Shown: one piece after another, positions 26,236 to 34,373 of the stretch
How positions within the stretch are numbered: the first letter of the stretch is position 1
Layout: each line of letters starts with the position of its first letter
DNA from: Sulfurospirillum cavolei
GTDB taxonomy: Bacteria > Campylobacterota > Campylobacteria > Campylobacterales > Sulfurospirillaceae
Length of the DNA stretch: 64,000 nt
Strand: one strand, 5' to 3'
NCBI RefSeq assembly: GCF_000813325.1
Contig: NZ_BBQE01000002.1
Translations under genes and position numbers: made by a program
The notes under the pieces: model-generated
Databases searched by the model: none
What the model was told of the DNA's origin: nothing
What the model saw: the letters and a program-made list of their open reading frames with translations, nothing else

Positions 26236-26316
26236 GTGCCCCTTTATCGTAATGAAACGGTAATACTCTTTTTTTAGGATTATCGGTAAAAATCATTCGA
26301 TCACGCAAAGGGGCAC
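26236..26316. repeat. Long-range inverted repeat covering the autotransporter Shine-Dalgarno
   Basis: GTGCCCCTTT (26236-26245) and AAAGGGGCAC (26307-26316) are perfect reverse complements. Just inside them ATCGTAATGA and TCATTCGAT can extend the stem with one bulge. The second arm contains AAAGGGG, the ribosome-binding site for the ATG at 26321. It could mask that site, or it could end hemJ transcription. Confidence 0.6.
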
Positions 26317-26320
26317 TTTT

Positions 26321-29197
26321 ATGATTCGCTACAGTCACTACGCTTTACTCTCACTTACACTTTCCGTCAATCTGGTCGCAGCGGTTTCGGCTAGCAGTTT
26401 TTCTATCGACGACGCCAACGTCACTTCGGCTAAAACACTTACCGACGCGCAAACGGGAACGTTGACGTCCACGGGTATTTTAAGTGTTTCAGGTTCTAGC
26501 GTTGCCGTAACGATTATAGGCGATGCGACGATTAACAATAACGGCTTAATCGCGCAAACGGGAACGGGAAGAGCCATTTACGATAATACCGCCGGTGCGA
26601 TTTTAACGCTTAATAACTACGGAACGATCACTTCGGTTGGCGATGACGTGATTAAAGTCGGCAAAGGCACGGCCGGCATTATCCTTGACAATCAAGGCAC
26701 GATTTGGCAAACAGGAACGACTGCGGGCAGCGGACAAGCGTTGGATTTAACCTCTATTACCGCAAGCGGCAGTAGCATTATCAACGGCTCTGCGACCAAC
26801 ATATCAGCTCTTATTCGAGCCGACGGAGACGATGCGCTTCGCCCCGGAGATAACATGAGCATTACCAACTACGGAACGATTATCTCAACGGGAACCGTCA
26901 ACACCAAATGTACCGGTACCTGCACCAATGAAGCCAAAGCCCAAGACGGTATCGACGTGCAAGACAGTACGGGCGTTTCGGTTTACAACTACGGACTGAT
27001 TAGCGGTCCAAGACACGGTATTACCGCCGATACGGAAGTCAGCGTTACCAACTATGAAGGCGGCACGATTATCGGCAATAACGGCTCAGGTGTGGGCAGT
27101 GACGGTACGGGCAGCGTCATCAACTACGGTACGATTACGGGAGCTTATGCGGGAGCGGGTAACGCTTATGATCACTCGGCAAGTAACGGCGGAACCTCAA
27201 CGGCCGATAACGGCGACGGTGACGGTGTCGACATTGACGGTATCGCTACGATCGTGAACTACGGAACGATTCAAGGATTGGGTGCGGGCGGCGTGGACTC
27301 GAGCGGAAATCCTAACGGCGCGGAGGGAATTGCGGCAGGCGGCGGAACGATCGTTAATCACGAAGGCGCTCTGATTTACGGAGAATCGGTCGGTATCCTC
27401 ATCGACGACGGTGCTAACGGCACGGTAATGAGTTCAGGCAGAGGAACGTCAACCGCAACGGGCGGAGTAGCTACCATTACCAATAGCGGTACGATTCAAG
27501 GAGCAACCAAAGCGGCAATCGGTTTGGTGGGGGATTACGATGACGTTGTTGTGAACAACGCTACGGGTGTGATTATCGGCGGAAGCAGCGCCGTTTTAGT
27601 CGACGAGCTCTCAAGTACCACAGCAGGTGCGGCGATTCAGATGGGCGCCGGTAACGATACCCTTACCAACTACGGCACGATTACGGGACAAAACGGACTG
27701 GCGATCGATATGGGAAGCGGCGACGATACGCTTTCGCTTTTAGGCGGGACGATTAACGGCACTATCGTAGGCGGAACGGGAAACGATACGGTGGTTTTAG
27801 GCAGTGCCCAAACCCTAAGTGCGCGTACGACTATCAGCGGATTTGAAAATCTCACCACGCAAAGCGGCGCGATTCTTGAAACCCGATTAAACGGAACGAG
27901 TGCCGAAACACTCAGCTTTTCGGGTACGGTTACGTTAGCGGACGGTACTATCATCAAGCCTGTCATCGTAGGCAGTGTCGCCAACGGCTTACAATCGACG
28001 ATTCTAACGGCAGGCACCCTGAGCACGGATGTTTCAAAGCTTAGCATACTCGACACTTCGGCTCTTGTTAATTTTTCACTGAGTCAAACAGAAAACGATC
28101 TCATCTTAACGTCACGTTACGACTCCACGCTCGTCGGTACGATGAGTACAAACGACAAAGCGTTGCTTAACGCTTTAGACACGCAAGATTCTTCAGCTCT
28201 TCTCACGAGCCTTTATGCGCTCTCTTCGTCCGAAGCGATCGAAGGTGCTATCAAACAACTGAGCCCCGCAACCAATAATAGCCTTTTACAAACGGTTAAC
28301 GTTGCGCAAAATACCCTTTTCGGAGCATTTACGCACCGTATGAACGGAACCTCCTCACCGACGCAAAGCGGACTCTCCGCGGGAGATGAAACGGAAGGAA
28401 CTTATTGGATGGAGCTTTTAGGCAATACCGCCAAACAAAAAAGCTATAAAGGTTCCGACGGATACCGCATCGATGCGGCGGGTGTTGCCATCGGGTATGA
28501 ACGTGAACTCTCTATCAACGAACTTTTGGGATTTTCGGGTGGGTATACGGGAGCAAAAAGTTACGGAAGAGACGATAGCCAAGGCGACAATACGACGATC
28601 AACGCGTTTCATGTAGGCATCTATTACAATCAAAACCAAACGACCTATACCTTAAACAGTGCATTGATCGGAACGTTTAACCATTATAACGCAAAACGTG
28701 TCGTCTCGTACTCCGGATTTGACGAAAGCGAAAAAAGCTCCTACGACGGCTATGCTTTAGGCACGTTGGTGGAAGTCGGATTTCCCTTACAAGGGGGGTT
28801 TAAGCCTCTGATCGGAGCGCAATATACCTACAATCAAACGCAAAGCTATGATGAAAAAGGAGGTTCGGGAGCCTTACATGTAGCTTCCGGCGATGCCTCA
28901 TCGCTTAAAAGTATCGTCGGTACCGAATACGCATACCGCGACGCTCAAAATGCCAACTACCTTGTCGGACTGCGTTACTTACATGAATTTGCCGACGAAG
29001 CAACCACGACGGCAGGATTTCTCAATAGCGCGTCAACGTTTAGCTTGACAAATGCACAAGCCCCCAAAGACGCTCTCCAACTCGATCTTGCATACGAGTT
29101 TTTACGCGATACGCAAAACACGATGCGCATCGGTTACACGCTTGAAGTTAAAGAGGATTACCTCGCGCATCAATTGAGTTTAAAAATGACGTTCTAA
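26321..29197 (+). CDS. Type V autotransporter with beta-helix passenger
   Basis: A 958-residue surface protein. The signal peptide spans residues 1-24. The passenger (about 25-640) contains many repeats of the form NYGTI(T/Q) or NSGTI with Asn/Gly/Thr spacing typical of a right-handed beta-helix. Around residues 445-490 there are three RTX-like turns (MGAGNDTL, MGSGDDTL, GGTGNDTV). From about residue 690 an autotransporter beta-barrel domain follows (TYWMELLGNTAKQK...) and ends in the outer-membrane signature Phe (SLKMTF). It is likely an adhesin or biofilm protein; the ligand is unknown. Repeat length variation would be expected. Confidence 0.93.
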   Translation: MIRYSHYALLSLTLSVNLVAAVSASSFSIDDANVTSAKTLTDAQTGTLTSTGILSVSGSSVAVTIIGDATINNNGLIAQTGTGRAIYDNTAGAILTLNNYGTITSVGDDVIKVGKGTAGIILDNQGTIWQTGTTAGSGQALDLTSITASGSSIINGSATNISALIRADGDDALRPGDNMSITNYGTIISTGTVNTKCTGTCTNEAKAQDGIDVQDSTGVSVYNYGLISGPRHGITADTEVSVTNYEGGTIIGNNGSGVGSDGTGSVINYGTITGAYAGAGNAYDHSASNGGTSTADNGDGDGVDIDGIATIVNYGTIQGLGAGGVDSSGNPNGAEGIAAGGGTIVNHEGALIYGESVGILIDDGANGTVMSSGRGTSTATGGVATITNSGTIQGATKAAIGLVGDYDDVVVNNATGVIIGGSSAVLVDELSSTTAGAAIQMGAGNDTLTNYGTITGQNGLAIDMGSGDDTLSLLGGTINGTIVGGTGNDTVVLGSAQTLSARTTISGFENLTTQSGAILETRLNGTSAETLSFSGTVTLADGTIIKPVIVGSVANGLQSTILTAGTLSTDVSKLSILDTSALVNFSLSQTENDLILTSRYDSTLVGTMSTNDKALLNALDTQDSSALLTSLYALSSSEAIEGAIKQLSPATNNSLLQTVNVAQNTLFGAFTHRMNGTSSPTQSGLSAGDETEGTYWMELLGNTAKQKSYKGSDGYRIDAAGVAIGYERELSINELLGFSGGYTGAKSYGRDDSQGDNTTINAFHVGIYYNQNQTTYTLNSALIGTFNHYNAKRVVSYSGFDESEKSSYDGYALGTLVEVGFPLQGGFKPLIGAQYTYNQTQSYDEKGGSGALHVASGDASSLKSIVGTEYAYRDAQNANYLVGLRYLHEFADEATTTAGFLNSASTFSLTNAQAPKDALQLDLAYEFLRDTQNTMRIGYTLEVKEDYLAHQLSLKMTF

Positions 29198-29990
29198 TTG
29201 CCGCAAGATCCAAAGGCAGACGCATCGCATGGTCTGCCTCCACTTCGATAATACGCACGAACGAAGGGTTTTCGTACGACGCCGCAAAATCGCGAATTAA
29301 AAAAGGCGGTACGACCGTATCGTTTTTCCCCATAACATAGATTTGAGGTATGAAAGAGAGTTTGGCTTGTTCGTTTTTAGGATTAAGCGATTGCGTCAGC
29401 GGCGAAACGCGATGGTAGGAGCTCCACGCATGAATATCCAAAGGCGATGCGATGCCGATCAGCATGCTAACGTCACTTCGTCTTGCGGCTATCAATGCCG
29501 CCATCGTACCGCCGCCTGAATACCCTACAAGAATGATTTCACGATCGCCGCCGCGCATTTTAAACGCATCGATCGCATCGTTCATCGTCTCGACCCATTT
29601 TGGAGCAAATCTTCCCTCCGTCCAATCGCCGAGCCGACAGACCTTGCGCTCTTCATCGTCTAAGTATTGACACGGGCGTGCCAAGTACAGAACGTTTTGT
29701 GCACGGATTTGCGTTGCGATTTTCCAGCCGATAGGATCGTGCGGTGTAGGATTGAGCGAAGGGGTCGACGCATTTTTCCAGGCATGCCCGTCACCTTCTA
29801 TGACCACCCAAAGAGGCTCTTTAGCACTCAAGTCGTCATGACGATAGAGTGCTTTCAGCGGTACGGACTTTGAAGCAAAGGTCTCGGGTCTAAAGGAAGG
29901 AGTTTGAAGCGAACTTATCAACGTCGGGGTTGTCGTGCAACCTCCAAAAATGATGATTCCAAAAGCGATGAAAAACCCTCTTAGGCACAT
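29148..29990 (-). CDS. Lipoprotein alpha/beta-hydrolase
   Basis: A 280-residue envelope hydrolase. The lipoprotein signal (MCLRGFFIAFGIIIFGGC) places the lipid Cys at 18. The catalytic triad can be read as Ser in VGYSGGGTMAA, Asp in VMGKNDTVVPP and His in EVEADHAMR. The substrate is unknown, and an alternative role as a structural lipoprotein is unlikely because the triad is intact. The 3' end overlaps the 3' end of the autotransporter gene by 50 bases in convergent orientation. Confidence 0.82.
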   Translation of the reverse strand: MCLRGFFIAFGIIIFGGCTTTPTLISSLQTPSFRPETFASKSVPLKALYRHDDLSAKEPLWVVIEGDGHAWKNASTPSLNPTPHDPIGWKIATQIRAQNVLYLARPCQYLDDEERKVCRLGDWTEGRFAPKWVETMNDAIDAFKMRGGDREIILVGYSGGGTMAALIAARRSDVSMLIGIASPLDIHAWSSYHRVSPLTQSLNPKNEQAKLSFIPQIYVMGKNDTVVPPFLIRDFAASYENPSFVRIIEVEADHAMRLPLDLAAIRTSFLNSIDARGNPL

Positions 29991-30030
29991 GGCACGCTCC
30001 TTTTGATGCCGATACTTTCTTATTGCGACG

Positions 30031-31641
30031 TTAATCGAGACTCGATTTTTTTTTCATTTGGTACATTTTCGTATCCGCCTCGACCATCATCGCATCCAGC
30101 GTACTTGCTTTATCGCCGAGTGCCATACCGATCGAAACGCCCAAAATTTTGGCATTTCCTTTGAAAACAAAAGGCGTTTTTAACGCTTCGATGCATTGAG
30201 TCGCAACAAAATTGGCGGCATTGCTCGCCGATGCGACGTCGCTATCGAGATCACAGAGTAAAATCACAAACTCGTCGCCGCCGATTCGCGCTAACGTGTC
30301 GCTTTTGCGTATCAATGCGGAAAAACGTTTTGCGACTTCCACCAAGGCCTGATCGCCCGCATCGTGTCCCAACGTATCGTTAATCTCTTTGAAGCCGTCC
30401 AAATCCATAAAAAGTAACGCTAATCGCGTATCGTTTCGCGCACATCGCAAAAGGGCTCTTTCCAGTCGATCGAGCATTAAAAGACGATTGGGAAGTTTGG
30501 TAAGATAGTCGTAATGAGCAATCTCTTTGAGCTCCTTTTGGCTGGCTAAAAGCATCGACATCAAGCGATTGAACGCCGCCGTCAAATACCCGACTTCGTC
30601 CATTCGAGCGATCGGTAAAGGCGTGAGAGGCACTTCGCCCAAAGACATTTTATCGGCGAGCGAAGCAGATGTCCGTAAAGGCTTGAAAAAGAAAAACAAA
30701 AAGGCAAACAGTATCGCGGGCACAACGACAAGGCTGATCGACTGAGCCCAAATCAAGGTCTTTTGAATGTTCGATTCCATCGCAAAGGCCTCTTGGGTTT
30801 GAATACGAGAGACGACAAACCAGTCCGTATTCGGAATCGAAACGACGGCGGACAACTCTTCCACACCGTTCGTATTGACCGTGATGCCGCTTCCTCTAAA
30901 CCCTTCTATTGCCCGATCGTGCAAACTATTTTTACCTTTTGAAGGCGTGGGTTTGAGAATTAACGCTTTTTGCGTCGCCGCGATAAACACATGGCGTTTT
31001 GCATCAATCAGCAAAAAATCACCCGTTTGCCCGATATGCCCGTTCAAAACGCGATCGAACACATCAGAACCCTCATAGTACGTGAGTCCCGTCATAAAAG
31101 CACGTATTTTCCCCGTCTCGTCTTTAATCGGTAAAGACATAGGGAAAATCAACTTTTTGGAAAGCGGACTTATAAAAGGTATTTCTATCAGCTTCCCGTC
31201 TTCAAGAACGCTTTTAAAAAAAGCCTCTTGGGCATAAGCGCGCTCGCCCGTTTGATATTCCGTACCGCTTTTTGCTATCAGTGTTCCCGAGGGATCGATA
31301 ATGACCAAAGCGGCCGAAAAAAGGGGGTTAAACGTATTCATATCGTGAAGCCGCTTTTCCAAATGTTCCGGATCGTCAAGCAACGCTAAAGGAATAGCTG
31401 CAACCGCTTTTTCGAGAAACTGCTTTCGAACGTCCAAATCATGCACGATCTCTTTTGCGGCTTCCTTGGCAAGTGCTTCTTGGTGAATCGAAACGATATT
31501 AAACAGATGCGAATGGATGAGATGATAGGAAAAATAGTAGCGTATGCATCCCCCGATAACGATCATGACGCAAATAAAAAGAACCACTCGGGTCAAGATA
31601 CTGTTTTTGATTTTACGGAAACGATTGTCGTCGTGTATCAC
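30031..31641 (-). CDS. Membrane diguanylate cyclase with periplasmic dCache sensor domain
   Basis: A 536-residue signalling protein. TM1 is at about residues 17-37. A periplasmic double-Cache-like domain follows (about 40-295, with VIIDPSGTLIAKSG and DTSWFVVSRI-like NTDWFVVSRIQT), then TM2 at about 300-320, a HAMP segment and a GGDEF domain (about 375-530). The active site ARIGGDEFVILL is intact and the inhibitory site RKSD is 5 residues upstream, so product inhibition by c-di-GMP is expected. An external ligand probably controls c-di-GMP synthesis. It stands alone between two minus-strand units. Confidence 0.92.
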   Translation of the reverse strand: MIHDDNRFRKIKNSILTRVVLFICVMIVIGGCIRYYFSYHLIHSHLFNIVSIHQEALAKEAAKEIVHDLDVRKQFLEKAVAAIPLALLDDPEHLEKRLHDMNTFNPLFSAALVIIDPSGTLIAKSGTEYQTGERAYAQEAFFKSVLEDGKLIEIPFISPLSKKLIFPMSLPIKDETGKIRAFMTGLTYYEGSDVFDRVLNGHIGQTGDFLLIDAKRHVFIAATQKALILKPTPSKGKNSLHDRAIEGFRGSGITVNTNGVEELSAVVSIPNTDWFVVSRIQTQEAFAMESNIQKTLIWAQSISLVVVPAILFAFLFFFFKPLRTSASLADKMSLGEVPLTPLPIARMDEVGYLTAAFNRLMSMLLASQKELKEIAHYDYLTKLPNRLLMLDRLERALLRCARNDTRLALLFMDLDGFKEINDTLGHDAGDQALVEVAKRFSALIRKSDTLARIGGDEFVILLCDLDSDVASASNAANFVATQCIEALKTPFVFKGNAKILGVSIGMALGDKASTLDAMMVEADTKMYQMKKKSSLD

Positions 31642-31797
31642 TAAGAGGCCTCTTTTTATACCGTCGATGAACGCTCACATAGAGTGTTTTTACGGCTGTT
31701 ATTGTACTTGCCGGAGCTTAAGGTAAAAAGAAAAAAAGAAGCTACTTTCAGTAAAAGACTTTCACTTTTTTTCTCAAAACGTCTCATAACGATACGC

Positions 31798-33012
31798 TTA
31801 GAGACTTTGCCCTACAAGATACCCCGAAGCCCACGCAAAGTGAAGGTTAAATCCTCCGCAATCGCCGTCAATGTCTAACACTTCGCCGCAAAAATAGAGA
31901 TTGGCTATCTTTTTTGACATCAGGTTTTTGGCATCGAGTTCGCTTACGTCCACGCCGCCTGCGCACACTTCGGCACTTTCAAATCCTTTGGTCGCCTTTA
32001 CATGTAAACGCAACGCCTTCAACGCAAAGACGATCTTTTTGATCTCTTTTACTCCGAGTGCCGAGGCTTCTTTGAGGTGCGCTATCTTTGTATTTTCAAT
32101 GATAAAATGGGCTAACTTTTTAGGAATCATCCCCTCCAACCACAACGAGAGCGACTTGTCTTTGGCGACACTGAGTCTTTTTTGAAGCAAAGAGGTCAGT
32201 GCTTCGCGCGAAAGCATGGGCAAAAGATCGAGCACGACATGCACGGATTCATCGTGAACCAACGCATGCGACGCTTTGCGACTGAGGTCTAAAATCGCCG
32301 AACCGGAAAGCCCGTACGCGGTGAAAAGCAGATCGCCTTGCACGCTTTGGCATTTTTGATTGGCGATGTAAAGCTCCACGTTCGCGTCCATTTTCACACC
32401 GCTGACCTCTTTAAGATGGGGCTCGTCACAGACAAACTGCACCAACGAAGGGTACGGCTCAATGACGCTATGTCCCAAGGTTTTCGCAAACGCATAGCCG
32501 CTTCCGGAACTTCCAAGGGTTGGCATTGCAACGCTTCCCGTGGCAATCACGCAGGCATCAAAAGTATGCGTTTGCGCGTTGACATGTAAAATAAATTCCG
32601 CACCTTTTTGCTCGATTTTGGTGACCTCAGATTCAAGCAAAACGTTTACATGTAAAGAACGTACTTCATGCAACAGCATATCGACCACGCTGGAGGCTTG
32701 ATGGCTCATCGGGTAAAGACGGCCTTCTTCGCCTTCGCGCATTTCCAACCCCAAAGAGCGAAAAAACGCTTTACATGTAAGGGTGTCAAAACGTCGCAAC
32801 GCCTCTTTGGCAAAGCTCGCAGATGCGCCATGGTAACGCTCAAGGCTGATTTTTTCATTGGAGATATTGCATTTACCGTTCCCCGTAGCTAAGATTTTGC
32901 GCCCGACTTTACCGTTTTTTTCAAAGAGCGTGACATGTAAGCCTTTTCGCGCCGCTTCGATCGCGCAGACAAGCCCCGACGCTCCTGCTCCAATGATGGC
33001 AACACGACTCAT
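31798..33012 (-). CDS. HI0933/BaiN-family FAD-dependent flavoprotein
   Basis: A 404-residue flavoprotein. The N-terminal Rossmann motif VAIIGAGASGLVCAIEAARKG and FEKNGKVGRKILATGNGKCNISN are characteristic of the HI0933 family (aminoacetone oxidase/BaiN-like); GEVLDIDGDCGGFNLHFAWASGYLVG is its C-terminal FAD signature. The physiological reaction is not settled for the family. The gene contains three perfect TTACATGTAA palindromes (31998, 32646, 32770) and two TGACATGTAA variants, which encode Leu-His-Val and similar. Its start overlaps the end of the upstream S1-protein gene by 4 bases. Confidence 0.88.
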   Translation of the reverse strand: MSRVAIIGAGASGLVCAIEAARKGLHVTLFEKNGKVGRKILATGNGKCNISNEKISLERYHGASASFAKEALRRFDTLTCKAFFRSLGLEMREGEEGRLYPMSHQASSVVDMLLHEVRSLHVNVLLESEVTKIEQKGAEFILHVNAQTHTFDACVIATGSVAMPTLGSSGSGYAFAKTLGHSVIEPYPSLVQFVCDEPHLKEVSGVKMDANVELYIANQKCQSVQGDLLFTAYGLSGSAILDLSRKASHALVHDESVHVVLDLLPMLSREALTSLLQKRLSVAKDKSLSLWLEGMIPKKLAHFIIENTKIAHLKEASALGVKEIKKIVFALKALRLHVKATKGFESAEVCAGGVDVSELDAKNLMSKKIANLYFCGEVLDIDGDCGGFNLHFAWASGYLVGQSL

Positions 33013-33848
33013 AAAAGCTTCATGCCTTCGTCGTTGACTTCAAGTTTTTTCGCCTCAATCAGTTTGGTGAGGGCGCGTTTATACGCCTTACGGCTTAAGC
33101 CGAAACGTTGTGAAATCTCCTCGGGCGTACTCTTGTAATTCATTTCACATGCTCCGCCGCTTGCACCTAAAATCTCCACGATCTTCGCCGCGGCAACCTC
33201 GTCGCTTTTATCGCCGATGGGACGCAATACGATGTCGAGTTTACCGTCTTTGCGAAGGGTTTTGACGTAACCCTTTTTTTCATCGCCCACCTCAACGGTC
33301 TCAAAAATTTCATTGTGAAAGATGAGCCCGTCGTAAAGGTTGTTGACGATCACTTTAAAACCAAGGGGGGTTCGCTCACGTACCAAAAGGCTGACTTCTT
33401 GTTTGAGCTTCAAGGCACTCAAATCCTTTTTGAAAAAGTCATGGTACTTTTGCGTTCCGATGATGCGTCCCGTCTCATCGTCCAAGCTAACCTGAACGAT
33501 CACCTTCATACCCACATAAAACGGGAACTTTTGAAGTGCTTTGGGTACGAGAAGATCTTTAGGCAAACCCCAGTCCAAAAAAGCACCAAAAGGCGTTACG
33601 TCGACCACTTCAAAACAGCCGAATTGGTCTAACATCGCTTTGGGAAACACCGTTGACGCCACGATGCGATCTTCGGAGTCGAAATAGACGAACACGTCGA
33701 TCTCGTCGCCCTCTTTCATCGCGTAACTCACGTATTGGTTGGGCATGAGGACTTCGTCTTTATCCTCACAGATCAGGTAAACGCCGTTGTCGGTATAACG
33801 GTTGATTTTGAGACGATTCTTTTCGCCTACAAGCAAGTATCGGTTCAT
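33009..33848 (-). CDS. cvfB: CvfB-like S1 RNA-binding protein
   Basis: A 279-residue protein with tandem S1/OB-fold domains (about residues 1-65, 70-135 and 145-210) and a C-terminal winged-helix (about 222-279; FGLSRKAYKRALTKLIEAKKLEV). This arrangement is that of CvfB (YitL). Motifs include VTPFGAFLDWGLPKDLLVP and GFKVIVNNLYDGLIFHNEIF. CvfB proteins bind RNA and affect virulence factor expression in Staphylococcus; the role in this group is unknown. It is the middle gene of a three-gene unit with 4-base overlaps on both sides. Confidence 0.85.
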   Translation of the reverse strand: MNRYLLVGEKNRLKINRYTDNGVYLICEDKDEVLMPNQYVSYAMKEGDEIDVFVYFDSEDRIVASTVFPKAMLDQFGCFEVVDVTPFGAFLDWGLPKDLLVPKALQKFPFYVGMKVIVQVSLDDETGRIIGTQKYHDFFKKDLSALKLKQEVSLLVRERTPLGFKVIVNNLYDGLIFHNEIFETVEVGDEKKGYVKTLRKDGKLDIVLRPIGDKSDEVAAAKIVEILGASGGACEMNYKSTPEEISQRFGLSRKAYKRALTKLIEAKKLEVNDEGMKLL

Positions 33849-34258
33849 TTGTCCTCGATTATTTTACAGCGATCGTGCATATCGCTCAGTTCCATATTTA
33901 AAGCGCGCGTCGAGATCATCACTTCCCAAAGGGAGATAAACAGCGAAATGCACATCGCAATCAAACTGAGTCCAAAAATTTTTTTCCCTAACTCTAAAAT
34001 GCCCAAGAAAAGATCAAACATCGAGAAAGTGCAAAGTAAGATGGAAAGTACGCCGAAAAATTGCATCCATTTAGTCAGTTCCAAACGGTGTTTGAGGCTT
34101 TGGATTTGTTTGTACTCTTCACAATTTTCGCGCTCGCTGGATTGTCGATGCAACATCCGTACAAGTTGCGCAACGGCTAAGAAACGGTTGGTGTACGCCA
34201 ATAAAAGAAGCGAAACGGCGGGGAATAAAAGTGCGGGGGTTGAAATTTCAATCTCCAT
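33845..34258 (-). CDS. DUF2721-family membrane protein
   Basis: A 137-residue protein. It has an N-terminal hydrophobic helix (residues 7-27), a charged cytosolic segment with RFLAVAQLVRMLH and LKHRLELTKWMQFF, and two further membrane helices (about 65-85 and 92-112). This is the DUF2721 layout; no function is known. It is the first gene of the unit with the CvfB-like protein and the flavoprotein (4-base overlap), and it diverges from MutS7. Confidence 0.75.
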   Translation of the reverse strand: MEIEISTPALLFPAVSLLLLAYTNRFLAVAQLVRMLHRQSSERENCEEYKQIQSLKHRLELTKWMQFFGVLSILLCTFSMFDLFLGILELGKKIFGLSLIAMCISLFISLWEVMISTRALNMELSDMHDRCKIIEDK

Positions 34259-34335
34259 GGTTATCCTTTACAAAATGTCCTTTTATTGTACCTTAAAACG
34301 GCTTGCGGCAAACCAAACTTTATGCTTTCCTGCGC

Positions 34336-34341
34336 TATAAT
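34336..34341 (+). promoter_or_regulatory. Minus-10 of the MutS7 gene
   Basis: A perfect TATAAT within GCGCTATAATC, 32 bases before the ATG at 34374. Confidence 0.5.
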
Positions 34342-34373
34342 CTAGTCATTCTAAAGAGACGGAAACGATACGA

